The position numbers were made by a program, and so were the translations under genes. A model generated the notes under the pieces. The model saw only the letters and a program-made list of their open reading frames with translations. It was not told the origin of the DNA and did no database searches. 33,452 nt of DNA from Bacteroidales bacterium (lineage in GTDB: Bacteria; Bacteroidota; Bacteroidia; Bacteroidales; UBA932): NCBI GenBank assembly GCA_012515395.1, contig JAAYYL010000097.1, positions 1 to 33,452 on the forward strand. The letters are read 5' to 3'. Below, in pieces: positions 28,229 to 33,452 of this stretch (position 1 is the stretch's first letter; every line of letters begins with the position of its first letter).

Positions 28229-28847
28229 CATGGTCTTCCAGCAAAAGATATTCCAGGGTAAAAGTTTCTTCTATGCCATCCTTGTGGTAGAAGACGGCAT
28301 CTAATTCACCTTCTTCTTTAGGTGAAAATCTGCTGATTTTCATTTGCTCTATAAAATCCACATCGGGTTGGGACATATATTTGTACAAGGCTTCCTTGGC
28401 ACTCCAGATCAGTGCCAGTTGCAATTCGCGCACTTCCGGTTTGTCGGAAAGAAATTCTTTTTCTTCTTCTCCGACCGCCTTTTTTTCAACGGCAGAAAAG
28501 TTTCTTTTTAGTGATTCAATATCAATGCCCACGCTGTTTTCCGGGTGGGTTAGAACGGTAGCAAAGCGCCGTGTGTGTGCAATGCTGATCTCAATTATGG
28601 AGTTTTGTAAAAACGGCCTTCCGTTCTCATGATATCCCAGGTAAACCTTTTCTTTAAAGATGGTATCCAAAATGGCTCTTACGGCCAGTCGTTCCAAACG
28701 TCGTTGAGGATTGGTTATGTACGAAAGTTCTTCCTGTTCATCATTCGGAAGAACACACATTGTTTTTAATTGCTCTTCGGGTTCGGTAATTTCCCAAACG
28801 GCAATTTCTGCTCCATTCTTAAATTTTTCCCTAAAAAACAGTCCCAT
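28206..28847 (-). CDS. 4'-phosphopantetheinyl transferase superfamily protein
   Basis: This 213-residue cytosolic enzyme moves the phosphopantetheine arm of coenzyme A onto a serine of a carrier protein. The magnesium and CoA-binding motifs are present: VGIDIES in the middle and WSAKEALYK about 45 residues later, as in Sfp/AcpT-like enzymes. The length is between AcpS and Sfp, as in many Bacteroidetes proteins. No carrier protein or synthase is encoded nearby, so the partner is probably fatty-acid ACP or another carrier elsewhere. It lies 28 bases after ispE on the same strand and may be read from the nrdJ-ispE transcript. A weak box (TATCTTTA on the minus strand near 28858-28865) might also serve it. 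Confidence 0.9.
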   Translation of the reverse strand: MGLFFREKFKNGAEIAVWEITEPEEQLKTMCVLPNDEQEELSYITNPQRRLERLAVRAILDTIFKEKVYLGYHENGRPFLQNSIIEISIAHTRRFATVLTHPENSVGIDIESLKRNFSAVEKKAVGEEEKEFLSDKPEVRELQLALIWSAKEALYKYMSQPDVDFIEQMKISRFSPKEEGELDAVFYHKDGIEETFTLEYLLLEDHVMVWLVG

Positions 28848-28875
28848 AAACGAGCGGTAAAGATAACAACAAAAT

Positions 28876-29658
28876 TTAAATCCTGAACAATCCGAAAACA
28901 GCCGAACCGCTGCCCGTCATGGACGCGAATACTGCACCTTCCGTGTACAATGCTGTTTTGTATTCTTCTATCTGGGGATGTTTCTCAAAAACCGTTTCTT
29001 CAAAATCATTTTCTACTATATATTTCCACGAATCTATAGGTTGCATTAAAAGATCTTTCAATGCCGTATTATGCTTTTTTAGTCTGAGGCCTCCGTAAGC
29101 CATGGCCGTAGATACAGAAACAGGGGGGAAACGCACTTCTATACGGTACCGGGTCAGATCCGGATCAAAAGGTGTCAGGACATCTCCCCTGCCTGTTGCC
29201 AGATAAGGTTCATAGGGAGTACTTTGAAGAAAAAAAGGAACATCGCTTCCCAGTTGGAGGGCATAATGATGCATTTGCGTGACTGTCAGCCCCAATGAAA
29301 AATGTTTATTCAGCAATTGAAGACAAAAAGCCGCATCTGAAGAACCTCCGCCCAAACCGGTGCCGGGCGGTATTTGTTTATAAAGGTGAATATCCACCGG
29401 GGAAATATCGAAATCCCGGGCTATCAAACGGTAGGCTTTTACGCAAAGGTTTTCTGATTCAGGACCCGGTAACGGCAATCCGTACATAAACAAGCGGACG
29501 TTCCTGTCTTTTCCCCGGGCATCCGAAATTTCAAGAATATCACACAACTTATGAGGCACAAAAAGAGTTTCTATATCATGGTAACCGTCCGCGCGCTTTC
29601 CCAACACGTGCAATCCCACATTGATCTTGGAATAAGGATAAACTACTGTAGTGGCCAT
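28876..29658 (-). CDS. ispE: 4-diphosphocytidyl-2-C-methyl-D-erythritol kinase
   Basis: IspE phosphorylates CDP-methylerythritol in the non-mevalonate (MEP) isoprenoid pathway in the cytosol. The 260-residue protein is a GHMP kinase: the N-terminal YSKINVGLHVLGKRADGYHDIET holds the substrate-binding lysine and aspartate-histidine pair, the ATP loop is IPPGTGLGGGSSDA, and GSDVPFFL and MTGSGSAVFGLF are the later motifs. The loop has PPGTG where many members have PVGAG, a tolerated change. It starts ten bases after the nrdJ stop, so it is likely co-transcribed with nrdJ. Confidence 0.97.
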   Translation of the reverse strand: MATTVVYPYSKINVGLHVLGKRADGYHDIETLFVPHKLCDILEISDARGKDRNVRLFMYGLPLPGPESENLCVKAYRLIARDFDISPVDIHLYKQIPPGTGLGGGSSDAAFCLQLLNKHFSLGLTVTQMHHYALQLGSDVPFFLQSTPYEPYLATGRGDVLTPFDPDLTRYRIEVRFPPVSVSTAMAYGGLRLKKHNTALKDLLMQPIDSWKYIVENDFEETVFEKHPQIEEYKTALYTEGAVFASMTGSGSAVFGLFRI

Positions 29659-29668
29659 ATAACAAGGG

Positions 29669-32212
29669 TTAACCGCACTTTGAGAACCCGCAGCTCATAC
29701 ATAGCAGGCACCCTTCCTGGTATACCAGATTTTGCGATCCGCATTTTTCACACAACGTTCCCGACGTGTCTTTTGTCCCGTTGGGAATGTATCTTTTCAA
29801 TGCCCTTTCAACACCGGTTCTCCAATTATTAATAGTCTGACTGTCCAGTTCCAGCGAAGAGACCAGGTGGACTACTTCTTCCACGGGAAGCCCGTTTCTT
29901 AACACACCGGAGATCAGCTTGGCATAATTCCAATAAGCCTGGTTGAACATATGCGATATACCTCCTACCGTATTGGGATACCCGTATTTGTCAATAAAAC
30001 GGAAATCGTAACGGGATCCTTTTTCTTCAACCACTTTGATAACCTGGCCCATGGTAACTGATTTGGGAATCACACGTGTGTCTTCGTCCAGTTTCCCGGT
30101 AAAAATTTCGTATGGCCGCCCCTGGTACAATCCCACAAAGGCAATCCATTGTTCATTGGCGTTTTTGAACCGGATTATCTCAGCATCCAACGCTTCCGGT
30201 CTTTCTTTGGGAAGGGATTGTATTTTCTTTTTATCCTGCGACTCGGAAGAAATAAGCACTCCCGAACGACTTCCTTCCCTATATACGGTAACGCCTTTAC
30301 ATCCCCATTCCCAGGCGGTTTTATATACCTTGGCCACCATGTCTTCCGTAATATCTGCCGGCAAATTTACCGTAACACTGATGGAATGATCCACCCATTT
30401 CTGCAATTGTCCCTGCATTTTAACCTTTGCAACCCAGTCAACATCATTGGCAGTTGCCTTGTAATAAGGAGATTCCTGAACCAGTTTTTGCAACGCATCC
30501 TTGTCCATGCCAATAACGGCATTTCTGTCATGACCGTTTATTTCCGCCCAGTCCAGGAATTTGTGGTGAAATACGTTGTACTCTTCAAACGCATCCCCCA
30601 TTTTATCGGTATAAGCTACAGTAACGTTTTTATCATTCGGGTTAACCTTCTTACGACGCTGATAAACAGGCATAAACACCTGCTCAATTCCACTGGTGGT
30701 TTGTGTCATAAGACTGGTGGTCCCCGTTGGCGCAATGGTCAGCATGGAAATGTTGCGACGCCCCGATTTTTCCATCATTTGATAAAGGGTTTCGTCCTCC
30801 TGTCTAATCCTTTCAATCATTGGATTCCTAAGTTCCCGGTTTGGATCATATATGGGAAATGCACCACGTTCTTCGGCCATGATAACCGAAGACCGATACG
30901 CCGTGAGAGCCAGTGTTTTCTGAACCTGGACACCTACCTGTATAGCCTCCTCCGAGCCGTAACAGAGTCCAAGTGCAGCCAGCATATCTCCCTCAGCAGT
31001 AATGCCCAGTCCCGTACGCCTTCCTCCCATACTTTTTTCTTTGATCTTCATCCACAATTCACGCTCGTTTCTTTTGATTACCTCGTCTTCCGGGTCCCTG
31101 TCTATTTTGGCTATGATGGCATCTATCTTTTCCATCTCCAGATCTACCAGATCGTCGTTCAGACGCATGGCTTTCATAACATGGTCTTTGAACAACGCCA
31201 TATCAAACCTGGCATTTGCAGTAAAAGGATTTTCCACATAGGAATACAAGTTGATGGCTATCAGCCGACAAGAATCATAAGGACAAAGCGGGATCTCACC
31301 GCAGGGATTCGTACTTACTGTCTTATATCCCAGGTCCGCATAACAGTCGGCAACGGATTCGCGTGTTATGGTGTCCCAGAAAAGCACTCCGGGTTCCGCC
31401 GATTTCCATGCATTGTGGATTATCTTTTTCCAAAGGGCGGCAGCGTCAATTTCCTTTTTATATTTCGGAGTCGTTGCTTCTACAGGATATTGCTGTACAT
31501 ATGTTTTACCGGCAAGAACCGCTTTCATGAAATCGTCATCAATTTTCACGGATACATTGGCTCCGGTCACTTTGTTTTGTTCCAGTTTGGCATCAATGAA
31601 CTGTTCTGCATCCGGATGTTTAACCGATATGGTGAGCATAAGAGCTCCCCGTCTGCCATCCTGGGCAACTTCGCGTGTAGAATTGGAATACCGTTCCATA
31701 AAGGGAACCACTCCCGTTGAGGTAAGGGCCGAGTTTAACACCGGAGACCCTCCCGGCCGGATGTGCGACAGATCGTGACCGACACCGCCCCGGCGTTTCA
31801 TCAGCTGAACTTGTTCTTCATCAATTTTCAAAATCCCGCCGTAAGAATCGGCCGGGTTCTGATGACCTATCACAAAACAATTGGACAAAGAAGCTACCTG
31901 GTGATCATTCCCGATCCCGGACATGGGTCCTCCCTGGGGCACCACGTACTTGAAATGATCCAGCAATTCAAAAATTTCCTTTTCGCTCAGGGGATTGGGA
32001 TATTTTTCTTCTATTCTGTAAAACTCCCGCGCCAGTCTCCTGTGCATATCCTCGGGAGTGCATTCGTAAAGATTGCCAAAAGAATCTTTCATGGCATACT
32101 TATTGATCCAAACCGAGGCGGCCAGCTCGTCGCCGTTAAAATACTCCTTTGTTTTTTTCAAGGCTTCCTCATAGGGAAAAACTGCCTTTGCATTCTTGAC
32201 TTCAGAATCCAT
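29669..32212 (-). CDS. nrdJ: Adenosylcobalamin-dependent (class II) ribonucleotide reductase
   Basis: NrdJ reduces ribonucleotides to deoxyribonucleotides with a cobalamin-derived radical, so it needs no oxygen and is not poisoned by it. The 847-residue protein has the class II layout: early SLSNCFVIG (first redox cysteine), KRRGGVGHDLSHIRP, STNPCGEIPL (active-site cysteine and glutamate), SMGGRRTGLGI and APTGTTSLMTQTT, then a C-terminal extension. The tail bears six cysteines (C821, C824, C835, C838, C841, C846), a zinc-ribbon-like and redox-capable end. No N-terminal ATP-cone is evident. No cobalamin riboswitch fits in the 120 bases upstream. ispE follows within ten bases. Confidence 0.96.
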   Translation of the reverse strand: MDSEVKNAKAVFPYEEALKKTKEYFNGDELAASVWINKYAMKDSFGNLYECTPEDMHRRLAREFYRIEEKYPNPLSEKEIFELLDHFKYVVPQGGPMSGIGNDHQVASLSNCFVIGHQNPADSYGGILKIDEEQVQLMKRRGGVGHDLSHIRPGGSPVLNSALTSTGVVPFMERYSNSTREVAQDGRRGALMLTISVKHPDAEQFIDAKLEQNKVTGANVSVKIDDDFMKAVLAGKTYVQQYPVEATTPKYKKEIDAAALWKKIIHNAWKSAEPGVLFWDTITRESVADCYADLGYKTVSTNPCGEIPLCPYDSCRLIAINLYSYVENPFTANARFDMALFKDHVMKAMRLNDDLVDLEMEKIDAIIAKIDRDPEDEVIKRNERELWMKIKEKSMGGRRTGLGITAEGDMLAALGLCYGSEEAIQVGVQVQKTLALTAYRSSVIMAEERGAFPIYDPNRELRNPMIERIRQEDETLYQMMEKSGRRNISMLTIAPTGTTSLMTQTTSGIEQVFMPVYQRRKKVNPNDKNVTVAYTDKMGDAFEEYNVFHHKFLDWAEINGHDRNAVIGMDKDALQKLVQESPYYKATANDVDWVAKVKMQGQLQKWVDHSISVTVNLPADITEDMVAKVYKTAWEWGCKGVTVYREGSRSGVLISSESQDKKKIQSLPKERPEALDAEIIRFKNANEQWIAFVGLYQGRPYEIFTGKLDEDTRVIPKSVTMGQVIKVVEEKGSRYDFRFIDKYGYPNTVGGISHMFNQAYWNYAKLISGVLRNGLPVEEVVHLVSSLELDSQTINNWRTGVERALKRYIPNGTKDTSGTLCEKCGSQNLVYQEGCLLCMSCGFSKCG

Positions 32213-32312
32213 CGCGCTGTAAATAAGAAGGTTACTAAATAATAATTGTTTTCCGGCGGAAAAGGGAATTGCAAGTTAGCTCAATCGTTGCTGGATTAAC
32301 AGAGGCATAGTA

Positions 32313-32342
32313 AAAAGATATGCACAAAATTTTTAACAACAA
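32313..32342 (-). promoter_or_regulatory. Possible nrdJ promoter
   Basis: On the minus strand, TTG (32342-32340), a 19-base spacer and TATCTTTT (32320-32313) match the Bacteroidetes promoter with one mismatch in the -7 box. It overlaps the sufD stop region. The start site would lie about 95 bases before the nrdJ ATG. I see no other ordered structure in the 120-base gap 32213-32332. Confidence 0.35.
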
Positions 32343-33370
32343 TGCATCGTGCAGTTGGAGCATTTTGTAAACTCCCCGCGCAGCCTGCTTTCCACCATTT
32401 TTTCCAGTCTTTCACGGATGGCCCGGGTGCGGATACCGGCCAGGACATCTTCCACAAAGGCCATTTGCTGGAGCATTTTTGCCTGAGCCAGAGGAATTCC
32501 TCTTGAACGCAAGTAAAAAAGGCCCATTTCGTCCAGACGGCCAATGCTGGCACCATGTGAACATTTTACGTCATCGGCATAAATCTCCAATTGCGGTTTT
32601 GTAGTGACTTTGGCGTCATTGGTGAGCAGTAAATTATGATTTGCCTGATAAGCCTCGGTTTTCTGTGCCCCCGGCGCCACTTTTATCGCTCCATTGAATG
32701 AACCCCGGGAGTGATTATCCAGAATCCCTTTGAATAATTGACGTGAATAACATTCAGGAGCATTGTGGACAACGGAAATATCGTAATGTATTTGCTGTTC
32801 CCCGTCAGCCAGATAAAGTCCGTCCATACGGCAAACCGCCCCGGGATGGTTCATAACGGCATGAAGCTTATTGCTTATGATTCCGCCGTAAAGGCTTAAT
32901 ACGTGACAATCCAGGGCAGCTCCCTTATCCAGGGTTGCCATAAGATCCAGCCAGTACCGGGAACGAATATGTTCATTCTGCATGAACAGGATATCAAGAC
33001 GGGCGTTTTCTCCAAGAGTGATCTTAGAAAAACGGGAAGTCCTGTACAAGTGTTCTTTTAATGTATGATCGCACACAATAATTTGAATTCCGGATTCCGG
33101 CTCCAGCGTCCACTCGTTGGTAAACTCCAGGGGACAGGACAGGTTTTCGCTCCTTACACTTATGATTTGTATGGTTTCTCCAAAGTGATCCCCCTTGATA
33201 TGCAAACGCAAGCCTTTATCATCAGGCCCTCTTTTAAGGGTTACCCCGTTTTTTTCATTTTCGTCTTCCTGAAGTATGCCGTCCACCAGGAAAACCTGCC
33301 TGATTTTCTCATCAGGCACGGTACAGCGGAAAGCACGCCTTACTTCAGGCATATAGGTGTATTCTTTCAT
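32333..33370 (-). CDS. sufD: Fe-S cluster assembly scaffold subunit SufD
   Basis: SufD joins SufB and the ATPase SufC in the cytosolic SufBCD scaffold that builds iron-sulphur clusters. The 345-residue protein has the family's beta-helix core. The most typical stretch is the C-terminal part: KVAPGAQKTEAYQANHNLLL, KPQLEIYADDVKCSHGAS (the conserved Cys-His region) and FYLRSRGIPLAQAKML. The end bears extra cysteines (CSNCTMHCC), unusual in the E. coli protein but possibly a lineage feature. The start overlaps the sufC stop (ATGA), as expected for a sufC-sufD operon. Confidence 0.95.
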   Translation of the reverse strand: MKEYTYMPEVRRAFRCTVPDEKIRQVFLVDGILQEDENEKNGVTLKRGPDDKGLRLHIKGDHFGETIQIISVRSENLSCPLEFTNEWTLEPESGIQIIVCDHTLKEHLYRTSRFSKITLGENARLDILFMQNEHIRSRYWLDLMATLDKGAALDCHVLSLYGGIISNKLHAVMNHPGAVCRMDGLYLADGEQQIHYDISVVHNAPECYSRQLFKGILDNHSRGSFNGAIKVAPGAQKTEAYQANHNLLLTNDAKVTTKPQLEIYADDVKCSHGASIGRLDEMGLFYLRSRGIPLAQAKMLQQMAFVEDVLAGIRTRAIRERLEKMVESRLRGEFTKCSNCTMHCC

Positions 33371-33452
33371 TTTCCGTTAATAAGATGGTCGTAGCCCTTT
33401 GTTTCTACTTCCAGAGCCAGCTCTTTTCCGGCCGTTTTAATAATCTGTCCCC
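33367..33452 (-). CDS. sufC: Fe-S cluster assembly ATPase SufC, C-terminal end (gene continues beyond the window)
   Basis: Only the last 27 codons are present, read on the minus strand from 33450 to the TGA at 33369-33367. The peptide GQIIKTAGKELALEVETKG followed by YDHLINGK matches the usual SufC ending (ELALELEEKGYDW). SufC is the ABC-type ATPase of the SufBCD scaffold. The stop codon overlaps the sufD start by four bases, so the pair is coupled. The frame is too short for the ORF search but clearly real. Confidence 0.9.
   Translation of the reverse strand, partial: GQIIKTAGKELALEVETKGYDHLINGK

Noticed and set aside
30149-31720. A 523-codon open frame on the plus strand opposite nrdJ.
   Set aside because: It lies wholly antisense to the highly conserved nrdJ gene, shows no recognisable domain, and its translation looks like reverse-frame readings of conserved coding DNA.
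32213-32332. Possible cobalamin riboswitch before nrdJ.
   Set aside because: The gap is only 120 bases and shows neither the conserved B12-box sequence nor the expected set of helices.

Overview
The window is chromosomal DNA from a member of the Bacteroidota, most likely order Bacteroidales. The evidence is the gene families (GH3-like and LuxE-like adenylate-forming pair, DUF2723, DUF4271, DUF2156, GH95), the DUF4271-hemD-rnpA-yidD gene order, the near absence of Shine-Dalgarno sequences, and repeated matches to the Bacteroidetes promoter form TTTG-N19-TAnnTTTG. Family or genus cannot be fixed from the sequence alone. The region is a dense, ordinary-looking core-genome segment. I see no phage, insertion sequence, CRISPR array or polysaccharide utilisation locus.

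Layout. 1-342 is the end of recO. 358-2824 holds two overlapping adenylate-forming enzymes (GH3-like, then LuxE/PaaK-like). A long minus-strand DUF2723 membrane glycosyltransferase (2808-5861) follows. Divergent from it runs a tightly overlapped plus-strand operon: DUF4271 membrane protein, hemD, a small lipoprotein, rnpA and yidD (5917-8299). uvrC (minus) converges on it. A fused two-domain acyltransferase resembling bifunctional aminolipid synthases, tadA and two tandem tRNA-Gln genes run to 12519. Next are a large exported HExxH/propeller/barrel protein and pnuC (12580-16184), then groES-groEL with a textbook terminator. After these come a GH95-like lipoprotein and nfo (18286-21572). A minus-strand operon tyrS-rbfA-LolE-type permease (24405-21494) is divergent from a plus-strand set: S41 protease lipoprotein, S37 protease and DUF2156 protein (24480-28228). 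The right end is minus strand: sufC (partial), sufD, class II ribonucleotide reductase nrdJ, ispE and a phosphopantetheinyl transferase.

How it is packed. Neighbouring co-directional genes mostly overlap by 1-23 bases or lie within 30 bases. All four convergent gene pairs overlap tail to tail (17, 19, 79 and 23 bp). No gene-free stretch exceeds 300 bases; the longest (12347-12579) is mostly the two tRNAs.

Most interesting points: (1) four genes have a TAnnTTTG-like promoter box ending exactly four bases before the ATG, predicting leaderless or nearly leaderless mRNAs, and one of these sits inside rnpA in front of yidD; (2) a 967-residue exported protein appears to join a HExxH zinc-peptidase-like domain, a TolB-like propeller and an outer-membrane barrel; (3) the GH95-like lipoprotein seems to lack the family's catalytic glutamate; (4) the GH3-LuxE pair has no obvious substrate; (5) a fused two-acyltransferase enzyme probably makes an amino-acid lipid. 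None of these has been tested by database search here.
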